Assembly: GCA_016648135.1 (NCBI GenBank) | Contig: JADDOH010011226.1 | Location: 1-64,000 of the forward strand | Direction of reading: 5' to 3' | DNA: 64,000 nucleotides | Source: Agrypnia vestita | Taxonomy: Eukaryota; Arthropoda; Insecta; Trichoptera; Phryganeidae | Shown here: piece by piece, positions 9,991 through 22,197 of the stretch | Layout: every line of letters starts with the position of its first letter | Position numbering within the stretch: position 1 is the first letter of the stretch | Made by a program: the position numbers and the translations under genes | Notes under the pieces: model-generated | The model's input: only the letters and a program-made list of their open reading frames with translations | Told to the model about the DNA's origin: nothing | Databases searched by the model: none

Positions 9991-12900
9991 CAAGAAAATG
10001 GATGTTACTCTATGATGGAGTGTCTGCAAGAATTGGATTAAAGGGTTCAGATTATGCATATTTGGCTGGAAGAGATTTTGATTAAAATAATATAAATTAT
10101 TAGGTGTTAACATAATTAGTGTTCGTTTTTTTAATTATAAAATGGGCGCCAAAAGTAAAACAAATTGAAAAGGATCATACTTCATTCAAGTTGCAGTATT
10201 TTATATATTATTTTAAAAAATTAGTTCAAAAGCATTGTGGTTATATATATTAAATATATTTAAAAAAATATGCAATCAACTTTATGTTTCAACTCATGAG
10301 TTTTATAATAAAAACCTCTCTGTTTTTAATATAAGAGCCATGTGGTAAAATATTTTTTTATATTTATATTTATATTTATATTTATAAAATAAAATAAAAT
10401 AAAAATATTATATTTATAAAAAAAATAAAAAAAAAATAAAAATTTCATTTGTTCGAATTTTATGAAATTTTACATTTTAAATTACAATTATGACCATGGT
10501 AAATTATTGTGCGCATTTTTCTCATACATTTTTTTGGGACTCGAATATAACACAATATTTGTAATTGTATATTTTTCCGCATTTCGATTTTGGTGTCCCT
10601 GTTGCCTTTTACATTCGCCTCATTTTTTATTCTTTTCATACTTTCTTTATTACCCTCTGTTCTTATTGCGTTATATTATCCCTGTATTTGGGACATTAAT
10701 ACCTTGAACAAATTGAATTTCTGTGCTCTGACCCCTGGATGTTTTAAGGTTATAGTTTTTTCCTTATTGTTTTAATTGAGCTGCATTTTTTATTTCTTAT
10801 TTATAGGCATTTATTTCATTTTATTTCATTGCCGATAAATAGACGAAATTGGACAAAATATATTTAGTTGCTTAATACATACACATAATACATATAAATA
10901 TAGAATAATATGCAGTAAGCCTCTCACCTACTATCTATCTCTAGAAATTAGATAAATATATAAAAATATCGGTTCTGAAGTAGGAAGGTTTTTTTATCAC
11001 TTTACCATCTAAGATCAATATCTAATATTTACTTTGAAAGAAAATACATAGATACAGTAAAAATCAAGAGTAAAAAATGTTGAAAAATATAAAAGTATGC
11101 AAGATGCAGGAAAAAATGCAAATAAATTTCTTATCAAAATAGTAAAAAATAGAGTCTTTCATATAAAACAATAAAATAATTGGGAAGCTGAAATGAAAGT
11201 AAAAAAAGAAGAATAAATAAGAAAGAAAAGAAGGAAACAGGAAAGAACGTAACATTACATTACGTAATATGGTAAAAAAATAAATAAAATTACAATAAAA
11301 GTTAAAGACTACAAGACTAAAAAAATCTATAAAATACGATATAATAAATAAAATAAAATGAGTAAAACAATCACAGTACAGAATAACAATCTATAAAACA
11401 TGATACAGTAAAATAAATTAAATTAAAATATGTAAAAATAATCGTAGTAAACAGAAAAAATAGTCACAGTAAATTAAGTTGACAAAAGCCGATTACTTAA
11501 CTGCCAGTAAGAATAAAGTGATACGAAAAGTTTAAATATTGGATACATACTGTTGCTTCCTGACAAATATGTTTATTACTGTTCTAGGGCAAATAAAAAT
11601 CGTTTTTCGGAAATATTTTGTTTCAAAACGTAAATAGACGCTACTCGATTTGTTTTGGCCACGGCTATACGTTGTTTACTTTTCATACATTTATATAAAA
11701 CTCGATCCAGTTGTGGAAAACAAATAAACCTTCCCTGTATATGTTATTTATGAGAAAACAGAAAAATTTTCGTAAATCCACGAGATACTACGTACATTTT
11801 CTACAGCGGAGAAAATGCAGAGATGCGGGTAATTGAGAGAAGAAAGCCCTTGCTGTATTTGGATGGTATTTTGTTAAGCCACACCTAACTAAAAGTGAAA
11901 TAAGGTTTGATACCTTTATTCAAAAAAAATGTGAGAGAATTCAAAATTTTAGAAATTTACAGCCGATGATTTTCAAAGATTTCTTCAATTTAAATGTGAA
12001 GTTATGTAACTGAAAATATTGCTAAAAACACGTGATGCGAAAATAATTAGAAGATTCATCTCTTATTAGGTAAATCTAATAAAATCTATTATTGATCCTC
12101 ATATAAGCTTATGCAAGCGATCATATTTACAAAATGTAGAAGTATTATTATGAATTGCAAAATCCTGCATAGTATTAATTTCATAAATATATCTATGTAT
12201 ATTTCTTTCGACGAATGTCGCTTGGTTTTAGATTACTTTTCACGTACATCACATACATAAGCTGCTAAATCAATGTTTAATAAAATAAATAAAATGAATT
12301 TTGGAAAAAAAATATTGACCAACTGTTTTATTCAATTTTAAAAAGCTAACATATTACTGCAGAATACTGCCCAATTTTGATATTATTTTCAATTTTTATA
12401 GCAGCCTAACTAACCCTCTTTCTTTTGAAGGTATTTCCTCACTCACTAAAATTAAATTTATAAAATTAATTTCGTTTAAGAAATTTAATGTAAATTTTAA
12501 ACTAATGTATTTCAAAATATGTTTACGTTATAAATATTGTAATATATCTTGTATATATTTTAGCTTCATGGTTATTATTTTAAAATTTACATTTTGTTTT
12601 CATACACAGGATCACAAAATATTATCTTCAAAATTTTACCAATTTAATTTCTAAACAACTTTATATTCCCTAAGGCTATTATTTTATACCACAAATTTGT
12701 ATTTTATGTTTTGAACTGTGTTTTTTTAAATCCATGTCTTTACAATATCCGTACTCGCAAATAATATTTAAAAAAATAACTATATTTAAACTGACTATCC
12801 GGTGACTCCGTAATATAATAAATAGGTCATAGAATTAACTTTTCCAGAAAACATGATTTTTCGAAAAATTTTAATATTTTTTTTTTTCAAATTTTATGAA

Positions 12901-13040
12901 CATCGTTAGTACAGTCTGGTTGAATATAACTCTACTGTGTGGTCATCTTGTTACACTGTACAATCTCATACAAATAAAAGAGTCAAAACAAATTTCTAAG
13001 TCATATAAATTTAATATATCACAATTTAATATATCACAAA
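9991..13040. other. long AT-rich gene-free stretch
   Basis: Over 3 kb of very AT-rich DNA. 10355-10440 is an almost pure A/T array (TTTATA and AAAATA repeats) and 11050-11470 is purine-rich with many AAATA units. Open frames here are composed of K, N, I, F and Y and reflect composition. No transposon motif was recognised. Confidence 0.4.
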
Positions 13041-13044
13041 AGAA

Positions 13045-13160
13045 AATCATCAAGATATATTATAGACGTCTCAAAGAGACGAAGCTATTATTTATATATG
13101 AAATACGATAGAAATTCTCTTTGTCTCAATGAGACATCTATAATATATCTTGATGATGTC
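13045..13160. mobile_element. small foldback MITE related to family 3 (copy 4)
   Basis: The left arm CATCAAGATATATTATAGAC followed by GTCTCAAAGAGACGAAGC is mirrored by GTCTCAATGAGACATCTATA ATATATCTTGATG. The GAGACGAAGCTAT block ties it to family 3, with most of the interior missing (about 110 bp total). Confidence 0.55.
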
Positions 13161-13394
13161 ACTCTGGAGATAAAATCAAGTATTGTGTTCTTGAAAAATT
13201 TGGACATACTAAAATATTATGAAGAGAAACTCAATAAGTATTCCTAATATGTCTAATGAAATTATGAAAACTGAGCGAAATAATAATAGGGAAATTTCAT
13301 TTTTTTAATAGCATAGTCTTTACTTTGGTCTAGAAAATACGTCTACGATAAAAAAGTATTTGTATATGTTAAGATAAATGATAATTATAAAAAA

Positions 13395-13765
13395 AAGATT
13401 TTGAAATTCATTGCATGGTGTTTCATTTTCGGTCGGGTGTTAATGCAACGATTGCATCAAAGAGAATTCGTGATGTGTATGGAGACGTATTGAAAGTAAA
13501 TAAGTGCCATCGTTGGTTTAGAAAATTTTCCGATGGTGATTTTGACTTGTCTTATAGCGATCGAAGTGGGCGCCCGGTAGGGTTTGATAATGACGCTTTA
13601 AAAACACCTAGAAGCGTATTTTTCTTAAAAGTCTTCCAACAGGATGGCAAAAGGTCCTAGATAACGATGAAGATTAAATCGATTAAAAAATAAAATTAAA
13701 TGTAGTTAAATTCTTTTTTTGTTGCCACTTAAATAATTGATTACTTATGGGTACACCTAATATAT
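13395..13765 (+). pseudogene. internally deleted mariner-like transposon
   Basis: A plus-strand frame from about 13405 reads HCMVFHFRSGVNATIASKRI RDVYGDVLKVNKCHRWFRKF then SGRP. This matches the N-terminal helix-turn-helix (paired-like) domain of mariner transposases (family pattern: ...NATQA..., RRWFxKFRSGDF, RSGRP). At about 13615 the frame jumps to KSLPTGWQKVLDNDED-stop, which resembles the last residues of mariner transposases (LPxRWQKCIxxDG). The whole catalytic DD(34)D domain is therefore deleted. A 3' terminal repeat candidate (ATTACTTATGGGTACACCTA, at 13740-13760) resembles the reverse complement of mellifera-type mariner ends. The 5' repeat was not found. Non-functional. Confidence 0.75.
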
Positions 13766-13799
13766 TATGTTTAAAATCAGTTTATTTCATATTATCGAA

Positions 13800-14600
13800 T
13801 AGATTGCGTAGATTTCGATGCTAGTAATGATACCTCTGTACTTTTACTGGTCTCCTTCAGCACCAAAACCCATCGATAATTACCTTAGCCAACTACGACG
13901 GAAACCTCCCGCTATAAACACCGCCCTCGTCTAGAGGTACGAAAATCCTTGCCCTACGCTGCAGAAAAATCCGTAAATAAATAAAAAAACCAAACTTATA
14001 GATAAAAAAAAAACTATAAATAAAATTACATAGAAAACGATGGGGGAGCAAAGGCTCAAATCACTTTGAAATTACTAACAAGATTCCTAAAAGCTAACGC
14101 TATAAATCTATAAAAATTAAATAAACTGACATTTTGTACCCCATATCCTTTCCATTACTAATATAATTGAATCATCCACACAGAATAATGTTTACCCTAA
14201 CACGAATCGTTTCCAATTTAAATTTCTAAAATAAAAGAAAAAAAACGCAACCATCAAACCCATTGCCAACGAAGAAATACACTTGTTTTGTGGCAAGAAC
14301 ATCCCATAGGGGTGAAACGCCAAGAAATAAGAAGAAAAAGAAGAAGAAAGGGTCTAGTAAAACAATTTATTTATTTATTTCATTGCTTTACTTTAACATC
14401 TGATAAGGTTTAATTTTACTATGTCTGTCTCACTAGAATGTTTATGATCTATATTTTTAAAGTGGAATATTAAACAATGTTCTTTTTTATGTATAGGTAT
14501 ATGATATTCTTCTACATTATTTAACATATGCAATAGAATACGCCTGAACATAATTATTCCTCTGGACAAAATCCAGTAATTGTGTTCTCAAAACATATAT
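13800..14600. other. unclassified DNA, possible LINE 3' end near 14250-14346
   Basis: 14290-14346 contains CATCCCATAGGGGTGAAACG and a run of AAG units. A simple-repeat tail after such a phrase is common at LINE 3' ends, but no coding tail precedes it. 13805-13850 carries the GATACCTCTGTA phrase also seen at 3845. Confidence 0.3.
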
Positions 14601-14628
14601 TAAAAATATTGTGAAAGATGATTTGTGG

Positions 14629-14876
14629 GGTATAAAAGCAAAGGTAACAATAACAAAAAAAATTAAAAAAAGATTTTGAATGCAGTCACCGAAGATTACT
14701 AATTTAAAATGTACTGATTTCTAGATTTAATGTATCTATCCCTTCCAAAACCATGTTTCCTGTCAATTTATTGGCTATGTTTCTTATAAAATCTTGAATT
14801 CAGTGCGTTATAAATTAGTAATCCGCGATGGCCGCATTCAATTTTTTTTGTATATTTCTGCCTTTGCTTTTATAAT
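14629..14876. mobile_element. foldback MITE, family 1 (copy B)
   Basis: The left arm TATAAAAGCAAAGGTAACAA and AGATTTTGAATGCAG is mirrored by TGAATTCAGTGCG... and TGCCTTTGCTTTTATA. It shares the AAAGCAAAG terminal block and the TGCATTCAAAA / TTTTGAATGCA subterminal block with the copy at 1054-1287. Confidence 0.6.
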
Positions 14877-15094
14877 CACAATTACGATATGACATTGACA
14901 TTAATTTGATTCTGTTTGAGGACGAGCTCCTTACTGTTTAGACTGACACGCCAGACGTATTGTAATTTTCGCGCCAGTCGACGAATCATCCTGTTATACT
15001 TTAATTCGCGCAATTATTATTGTCATGAATGGCTAAATTGCTTTCGAGATAAAACTCGTCGGGAACATCACGAGAATACCGGTTTAGAATTCGT

Positions 15095-16500
15095 CATTTT
15101 TTTATTTATTATTTATTTATTTATTTATTAGAGACACTAACAGGATAATAGGTACATGATACTCTGATAATAAACATTATAGTGAAGACTATGCCCATTA
15201 TCCCAATTACAAGTGTCTTCGGTACGCTCTAGTAACATGTATATTTGCATTTAAGTATATTTTACATGTACAATTACGTGTATTGTATATTTAGTGTTTG
15301 AATGTATTTAATGCGTATTGAATGTAAATAGTGCGATTAGTATTTAATGAATAAATGGATAAATGGATAGGTTCAGGTCATCGTTTAGAAAATAGATGTT
15401 ATGTATGAGTGAGTTTTTGATTGAATATAAGGCATCTGCAAGAATATCAGCATCAATGTTGAGGTCAGCACAATATAAATTATATGTGCGACACAACCTT
15501 GTGATGGGAGAAAAGTAACCATCATTATTAGTCTGCTGGCTTATTCTAAAGAACTCCGGGTTTCTTACACGGGGTTTAGCATGCAAATTTATATAAGATA
15601 GAGAGAGAGAATCAATAGCTCCGCTGAGAATCTTGTATAGCACAACGAGATCGGATATTTTCCGTCGGGACTCAAGTTTGTGCATCTTGAAAAAGGCAAG
15701 TCATCTTCGTAGCTGTGAAGGTTGTTGTGTTGATCAGCTTTGTATGACAAAATACGTAGAAACTTTTTCTGCACTCTCTCGATTCTCGTAACATGTGTTA
15801 TATAATAAGGTGACCAAATAACTGACGAATATTCCAATATACTTCGTACTAGTGATGTATAGAGAATTTTTAGACTTTGAGGATTTTTAAAGTCCTGATT
15901 AATTCTGGTGATGGATCCCAACATAGTATATGCCTTGTTTGTGATACTATCAAAGTGGTTTCTAAAAGTGAGTTAAGAATCTAGCATGACGCCCAGATCC
16001 CTTATTGAATCGACTTTAGGGAGTGGAACGTCATCCAGTTTATAAACAAATTCTATTTTTTGAATATTTTTGGTACATGAACATTTCTTAGCATAAAGTG
16101 ACATATTATTTGCTTTACACCAATTTGATAGTTCGTCCAGATCTCTTTGTAGGAGATGACTATCTTCCAGGCTACGAATGGTGGAATAAATTTTTAAATC
16201 ATCGGCATATAATAGACAATTATTTCTTAATATATTTGGAAAGTCATTTATGAAGATCAGAAAGAACCAGGGACCAAGTTGAAAACCTTGAGGAACTCCT
16301 GAGGTGATAGAAACGGGAGATGAATCGTATCCATTTACAGTCACCACTTGAATTCGATGAGAAATGTAAGATTCTATCCATCTCAATAAGTTGCCGTGGA
16401 TTCCTGTAGCATGAAGTTTTATCAAAAGTATACGATGATTCACCTTGTCAAACGCCTGGCTGAAATCATAAACAGTTATTGATATTTTCACCGTGACAAC
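15095..16500 (-). pseudogene. 5'-truncated LINE with reverse-transcriptase motifs (Jockey/CR1-like)
   Basis: On the minus strand the frame from 16491 carries RT motif A (DFSQAFDKVNH), motif B (GVPQG) and motif C (YADD, in CLLYADDLKIY). After these come the thumb and tail: RSILEYSSVIWSPYYITHV, then KMHKLESRRKISDLVVLYK. An in-frame stop interrupts at about 15973 (MLDS-stop-LTFRNHFD). A frameshift lies near 15690, where EDDLPF must join to KMHKLESRR. The C-terminus ends at about 15344 (NLSIYPFIH). The 3' untranslated part runs to a (TTTA)n-type tail at 15096-15130. Endonuclease and early RT are missing, so it is 5'-truncated near 16500. The general type is Jockey/CR1-like by motif spacing; the exact clade is inferred. 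A short copy of its 3' end lies at 24067-24461. Confidence 0.85.
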
Positions 16501-18170
16501 CGTTATTCAGGTACATTAGGCCTGGCCCGCAGGTTGCCCTAGGTATGGGAACCGACTCATTAAAAATTAAGTTCCTATTGTCGTTTTAACTTATTTATGG
16601 TACAAATAACTAATTTTGTAGTTCTGTCCAAATTTGGTGTACATAGATACAGAATTGTACGGGTGCAAGTCCAGTGTAACCTTGGATTATTACATTTATA
16701 ATTAATGCTAGCCGTAAAACCGTGAAAATCACGGGATATAATGATAATTAATAACGACCCTTGCGTGTAACATAAGCCGCCCGCCATAGACGGGCGTCCG
16801 AGCCTTATTAGCGGCTAGTCAACGTCAGTGCTGATGGTGTGATTCCATCCTAATTCCAGCGAGGTATGGATATACAGACATTCGAAATTAGGATAGTTTA
16901 TTCATCGATCAACAGAGTGCTACAATGACCCGATAAGGCTACATAAATGATCATGTGCAACAATATTTGGAAATTTTTATGCATTAGAATTAATTTTTTC
17001 AGAAAAAAATGCTTTTCAGTTTATAAAGTAGGCGAATGTGAGCAAGACGAAGAAAGGAGGTGGATGTTGTGTTTTTATAACGCCTTTATACCGAGTTTAT
17101 TCCAATAAAATACTTTATTTATTTATTATTTTTGTTAATATAATATTACAACGGCGGATATATTGCCAGTTGGCAACTTCCAAACAACCACGTAATTCTG
17201 TGGAACAATTGCAAAAGATTTCTGGCGTACAATTTAACAGTGACTAGATCCATTGTAATGAGGTGAGTCGAAGAAATGTGGGGACAAAGAAGAGTTAGAT
17301 AAGGTTTTGGGAAAGGTATAAAGCTTTAGCTGCTTTGAAGATAGTTTTGGTCTATGATGATGTGATGGATGAGCATAGCCCACCATACCACAGTCTAGCC
17401 GACTGCATTTAGAATGGGGAGCTGAAAAATTCAGGCATATTTTTCATGCAATATATTTTATTTACTTTGTAGCTATGTATCTCTTAACGATTTATATCCA
17501 TTCATTATCAAATTTAATGCCATATGCACGTCTTATAAAAACTCAAGTGGTGATCTCCTAGTTTACCTTCAGATCAAAATCTCAACACGCGTGTACAGCA
17601 TCTTCTTTATATATTTTACAAGAAAAATCCTTAATAATGATTATGTAGCAATATTTCAATCAATACCAAGATGATGAACAGTTAGAATCTCACTTAGAGA
17701 GACGTCAAGAATAGAGAGATATTGTACAGATTGTATCCGTGATTAAGGATGTGGATTGGGGTGCTTGCTAGATTATTACGGCTCACAAAATAGGAGAGGG
17801 GGTTTTCAATTTCCGTTTGCGGCAAATAACTTAGTTATCTGTGTATGTCATTTCGGGTACCTCCGATTTCCGAATCTGATTTTTAAAAGCGAAACAATTC
17901 AATAAATATTGCGGTAAAAGTCTAAGAATAATATTTTTTTTTTAGTTAAGTTACGAGTATACAAAATTACAAGTTATGAAAGGGTTATGCCTATTATGGA
18001 GTATAAATCAATATGTTTTGTTAAAGGCGGAGTTAATATCTAATACTTTGATAACCAAACACATAAATAAGCAAAAATCAACCGTAACAAGGAGGGAAAC
18101 GACCATAAAGAATAATGTACATCTTCTTGGTGACGGTACGGTGATTAATGAAGCTCTGCTTCAAAGTTTA
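16501..18170. other. unclassified DNA, in part of balanced composition
   Basis: 16510-16900 and 17160-17420 are less AT-rich but have no recognisable protein. Around 16640-16700 and 16780-16840 there are short GC-rich phrases (GACGGGCGTCCGAGCC) that look like element ends but match nothing I know. No tRNA or rRNA structure found. Confidence 0.3.
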
Positions 18171-18177
18171 TGTTAGG

Positions 18178-18320
18178 TTGGTCAATAACGTTGATGTCCT
18201 TCCATGGGATCCACTCTTCCATGGATTACCATTTTTTCCATAGTATTCTCATGTCTGCTAATATGGCCAAAATTGATGTTTATGATTTGCAGAGTTGAGG
18301 GTAGATGCGATCAATGTATA
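18178..18320 (-). pseudogene. LINE C-terminal tail fragment
   Basis: The minus strand reads FGHISRHENTMEKMVIHGRV DPMEGHQR. This is the FGHI-x-R...x-GKV/GRV...G(R) pattern typical of the post-RT tail of many insect LINEs. The rest of the domain is lost on both sides. Confidence 0.5.
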
Positions 18321-18744
18321 CATCTATACATAATTTGGAAATAACGCCCTTATACAGAAATATATGAGCAGATCTATTGCGTAATATTATTCTTCCATTA
18401 ATTCATATATTAATGATGATTAATATTTTCATTAAAGCTCTATTACTGATGGTATTATATAAAAGCATAAGAACAGTACCCCACGTAGTTCTTCACTCAT
18501 AAAATAAACATAGTTAGCTATAACAGCGTTGATTCCCACGTTAGATTAGCAAATGAAATCAAGATATTATTATTCATTACTTATAGGAATCTAAATTTGG
18601 AAACACTTTAATTAAATAGGTACGGTAAGGTGGGAACAATTTAAGTAAAAGTAGAAGATTAAAATATTTCATTTTTTTCAATTCGTTGAGCAACTTTGTA
18701 GATTAACATTGAAAAAAGAAGATTTTATTATTTATTTCTATTTA

Positions 18745-18812
18745 CTTATATTTATTATTTACACCCACATATTTCGGAAAAAGCTTTTCATCGTCAGGGT
18801 GTTGCATAAATG
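18745..18812 (-). other. hammerhead-like motif (CTGACGA...CGAAA)
   Basis: On the minus strand CTGACGA-T-GAAAAGCTTTTTC-CGAAATATG: the CTGANGA box, one spacer base, a short AT hairpin and GAAA. Same layout as at 6217, 29145, 38664 and 42985, with the GAAAC box degraded to GAAAT. Confidence 0.35.
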
Positions 18813-19067
18813 TCAAAATATCAAATTAAATGATGTCATTTGTTTTTCGTTTTTCATAATTTTTTGAATTTTTAAAAAAATATTATTGCTGAAGTTCTTG
18901 ATTACACAGAATTATTGGAAAAATGTTTAGAATTGGACTATTAGTTAAATTTAATTGATTATTAATAATATTATGTTTACTTTTAAAATGATAAAAGCGA
19001 AATTTATTTTAAATTATTAATAACAGGACTGATAAAATATATTTAAAAAAAACTTGTTTTGTTGACC

Positions 19068-19142
19068 CCCTCAGTCCAGAGGGCATGATGCTGGCTTCTC
19101 AAACTGAAGTTCCCGGGTTCTATTCCCGGTGAGAACACCATA
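19068..19142 (+). repeat. tRNA-derived SINE head, family B
   Basis: Contains CAGTCCAGAGGGCATGATGC, then TGGCTTCTCAAACTGAAG and B-box CCGGGTTCTATTCCCGG with a perfect T-stem. The same head occurs at 46010-46088 (minus) and, weaker, at 20590, 33755 and 49550. The acceptor stem does not pair, so this is not a functional tRNA. Confidence 0.6.
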
Positions 19143-19273
19143 TATCTATGTGATTTTATTGATAGTAGTAAGTAGTAATATGTTTCTTTAGGTTATTATT
19201 TTTAAAAAAAAAAATCTTGAGCAAAGTAACTATAGTTTAGTAACGAAGAATATTTAATATCTTAGAAGAAATT

Positions 19274-19510
19274 TTATTTTGGTGCTAATTTGTCCCATTC
19301 CATAGATAATGTGATTGGGACTGCTGTATAGGAGGAGTGGAACGTACCTTTATAAAATAATATATGAAAATGATATACCTTGATCGAATTAATCTTCTGT
19401 GGCCCCCATCTTCCCTTCCCCGTCGCCATCAGTCGGTGACCATGGTTCTTTGGAGGTGGATGAGCCCTCCGGTTTTGGGTAGAGTTGAACTCAAAGGTCA
19501 CCACTCCGTT
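19274..19510 (-). mobile_element. internal 5' leader of an LTR retrotransposon
   Basis: Directly downstream of the LTR on the minus strand, after a 7-nt gap, comes TGGTGACCTTTGAGTTC, a plausible primer-binding site beginning TGG. An open leader follows (MVTFEFNSTQNRRAHPPPK, later MATGKGRWGPQ). No gag, protease or RT domain follows; the element is lost at about 19274. Confidence 0.5.
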
Positions 19511-19920
19511 TGTAGAGTCGGAGATCTCTGCTGCGGTTGATGATGTAAAAGTCGCGATGGTTAAACAGAATTTATTTGATTACAAAACACAAGATATAAA
19601 GAATATAGTAGTGTACAAAAATTACAATTGAAAGACGCGAAGTTCGAAGGTATGACGGCGAGGGCTTTCACTGTATCCGAGATGCCCCGTTGGAGTGAGA
19701 TAGTTTTGTTCTGCGGGCGCGTGCTTATATTGTGATTCAGAATCATGCCCTCTAGCAATTCTCGCCTTTGTACTCGGTCATTGGTCCGGCTTACATTTGC
19801 CTTGCTCAGCGATCTTGCCTCAACCTCTGTATCGAGGGCGACGGCCTGCCGTACTCGATATCAGCACCTGTGGTAACTCATTACACGGGTGTATGTGTGT
19901 ATGTGTCTCGGACCACCACA
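19511..19920 (-). mobile_element. long terminal repeat (BEL/Gypsy-like), 410 bp
   Basis: Read on the minus strand it begins TGTGGTGGTCCGAGACAC and ends GACTCTACA, with the TG...CA ends of LTRs. It contains a TATA-like AATATAAGCA about 180 bp in, and a polyadenylation signal AATAAA near 19563-19568 followed by a T-rich tract. The composition is clearly more GC-rich than its neighbours. A TGG-type primer-binding site follows. No second LTR lies in the window, so this is a truncated element. Placement in BEL/Pao versus Gypsy is a guess. Confidence 0.6.
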
Positions 19921-19999
19921 GTTCTAAACAGTTAAAACGCCGTTATTAAAACTCGCAGACGTGAATCTATTTGTGATATTCAAATGTGATTGAGACACT

Positions 20000-20580
20000 G
20001 AAGAAGAGGCGGAAATCGGTAAGTTTTGGTTACCCTACCCTGTGTTTCTGGCGCATGGTTACCAACAAAACATACCATTTTAGCTACTTAAACACAGACT
20101 CTAGACTACAGAAAATGAGCCTGGGCAAGGTTTAATAACCTGCAAAAATGATATCCGATATATACCACACAAAAAATATTAAATGAATTGTGATCAAATC
20201 TATAAAATAAAAGTTATTTGAATATAATATAGTCGTTCACCTTTCATGTAAAATGTTTAATTAAAACAATAAAATATACGGTCTATGAAATTCTAAATAT
20301 TAGAGATTTTGAAATTAATATTATTTTAATGAAAAAACAAAAGGTTTTCTCTGACTTGTTCCCGTATGACCGTCAACATTTACGAATCGGTTATTACATG
20401 GCTTGCGGTCTAATTTACTTATAGCGTGTTGGTATAATCTTCTACTTAACTAACAATTTCGGTTTTATTTTTTCCATCCAGACAATCCCCAGTTTGATAT
20501 CAGCGGCTCAACAAAGGCGGGGTTGCCTAATCTGTATTTAAATTAAATATAATTTAAAGTGTGTTTCGCTTTCTCAAGAT
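20000..20580. other. AT-rich DNA, no recognised feature
   Basis: No coding or element signature is visible. A decayed CTGAAGA-A-GAGGCGGAAA phrase lies near 20000. Confidence 0.3.
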
Positions 20581-20589
20581 GCCCTCTAT

Positions 20590-20650
20590 CTAGTACTGGC
20601 GGATGCCGGGTTCACTTCCATTGCCGGCTTACATCGCCCATTTTATATTA
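20590..20650 (+). repeat. weak tRNA-like SINE head remnant
   Basis: AGTACTGGCGGATGCCGGGT TCACTTCC resembles family B heads (TGGC...GGGTTC...). Strongly decayed. Confidence 0.3.
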
Positions 20651-21055
20651 GTTCGTGAATAAAATGTTTGAGTGTACACGCTCTCTGAAAAATATCAGAA
20701 ATAAAATAAGGCGATACTTCTATTTTTATTATTTTCGATTATTCTGTTTCGTAATATTATTTCTATTGAACTTTTGATATAACAGAACGAACGCGAGAGC
20801 TCGGGGTATTTGCAGACAAGTTTAAGGGTAGGAACAGATCTAGCGTTACCCAACCAAGCTACTCCAGGGTATTCTTTGCTACAATATTTAAGAGGCTAGA
20901 AAAAATGTGATTACGCATTTTTATCGATTGTTGCGCGGTATGATCGATAATCTTGAAATTATGCGGAGCATTGGTTTGTATGTTTCTGATTAGTTCCTAC
21001 TAGCTGTGCCCACGCGGCTTCGCACGCGTAAATTTTTAGTACACTGTTTGGATCG

Positions 21056-21270
21056 TCATTGAACTTTCGCGAACTTTCTAGAACATTCTCCTTCCAGAAC
21101 TTTCAAGAAATTTGTCAAATGTACAGGAACTTTCTAGACACACCGACATATTCCGCCACTCAGTTTAGAACCTTATAGAATTTTCGGGAATTTTCTAGAA
21201 CCTTCTCCTTCCAGAACTTTCTAGAGCAGGTTTTTCCGGAACCTTTTGGACTCACCGACACAGTCGGCGC
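21056..21270 (+). repeat. diverged tandem duplication with heat-shock-element-like arrays
   Basis: Two copies of a ~120-bp unit: each has TTTCTAGAAC...TTCTCCTTCCAGAACTTTC, then a CACCGACA block. The first carries TTCtaGAAcaTTC at 21076-21088 and TTCcaGAActTTCaaGAA at 21092-21109. The second carries TTCtaGAAccTTC at 21193-21205 and TTCcaGAActTTC at 21209-21221. These are perfect alternating nGAAn units as bound by heat shock factor. Just upstream (21000-21035) is CTAGCTGTGCCCACGCGGCT, a phrase common at insect repeat ends. Confidence 0.55.
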
Positions 21271-21486
21271 GCCTATTTTGAAACAATCTGAAGCATTTGC
21301 GGCCTTCCCATAACAAAACAATGTGCTAGAAAGCACATTTTCGTCACCCACTCCCACCCACGCACAGCCACCCCCACCAAACTCGCATATTTTCGATGTG
21401 ACACCGAGGGCTATCCACCACCATAACCACCGTTGGGTTGTTGTGGCTGGTTGTGGAGAAAACTTGGCGGATAGGGAAACACGGGT

Positions 21487-21568
21487 TTCTTTATATATAT
21501 ATATCTATATATATATATAATATATATATATTATATATTATATATAGATATATATACATATATTGATT
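21487..21568. repeat. (TA)n microsatellite
   Basis: About 80 bp of nearly pure alternating TA with TATC/GATA interruptions. Strongly self-complementary. Confidence 0.85.
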
Positions 21569-21751
21569 AGACAGCGTTAGCATAGATTGTTTCACATTCC
21601 AATACACAGGATCAACCTGCCGATGGTTTTGCCTGTTGAGATAGTTACTGATGTGCTGAACAATATCACTTTGGAAATTGATCCGTTTCATGTTATTTCC
21701 GAAGCAGGATTCTCTTACGCCTTTGTTATGAATGATTTTATATAATATATT

Positions 21752-22005
21752 TGTTATATTCAAGAACACATTTTTATTGTGAAGTTGCAGTTTTTTCAGA
21801 ACAAAGTTCTGTGAAATTTAAAACCAAATTAATGAATCAATTAGAAAGACATACAGAAAAATCAAATCCACGAAAAAATATTTGGCTGTGGATTTGATTT
21901 TTCTGTATTCTAATTGATTAATTAATTTGCTTTTAAATTTCACAGAACTTTTTCCTGAAAAAATTGCAACTTCATAATAAAAATGTGTTCTTGAATATTA
22001 TATAT
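21752..22005. mobile_element. large foldback element (~250 bp)
   Basis: The left arm ATATTCAAGAACACATTTTT through GACATACAGAAAAATCAAAT CCACGA is mirrored almost perfectly by TGTGGATTTGATTTTTCTGT through AAAAATGTGTTCTTGAATAT. Arms of about 120 bp flank a loop with AAATATTTGGC. The loop phrase recurs in reverse complement directly after the tRNA-like segment near 22270 (CCAAATATTTTTTCG), so both probably derive from the same SINE-like source. Confidence 0.7.
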
Positions 22006-22197
22006 GTATGTTGTATCAAATGTGTCCAAAAATAAAAATGAATTAAATGGTTAATTCTGGCGTCCTCACCGGAGGAGCGCAAAGTAATTTGTGCTTGCCG
22101 TATCAGAAAAAGTGAATTGCTCCAAAAACGGATAATAAATGTTAATCAATTAATAAATGAGACTTACAGATAAGGTCGATATATTCACGGAAATATA

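Noticed and set aside
21487..21568. Replication origin or cruciform regulatory site
   Set aside because: A plain TA microsatellite explains the sequence.
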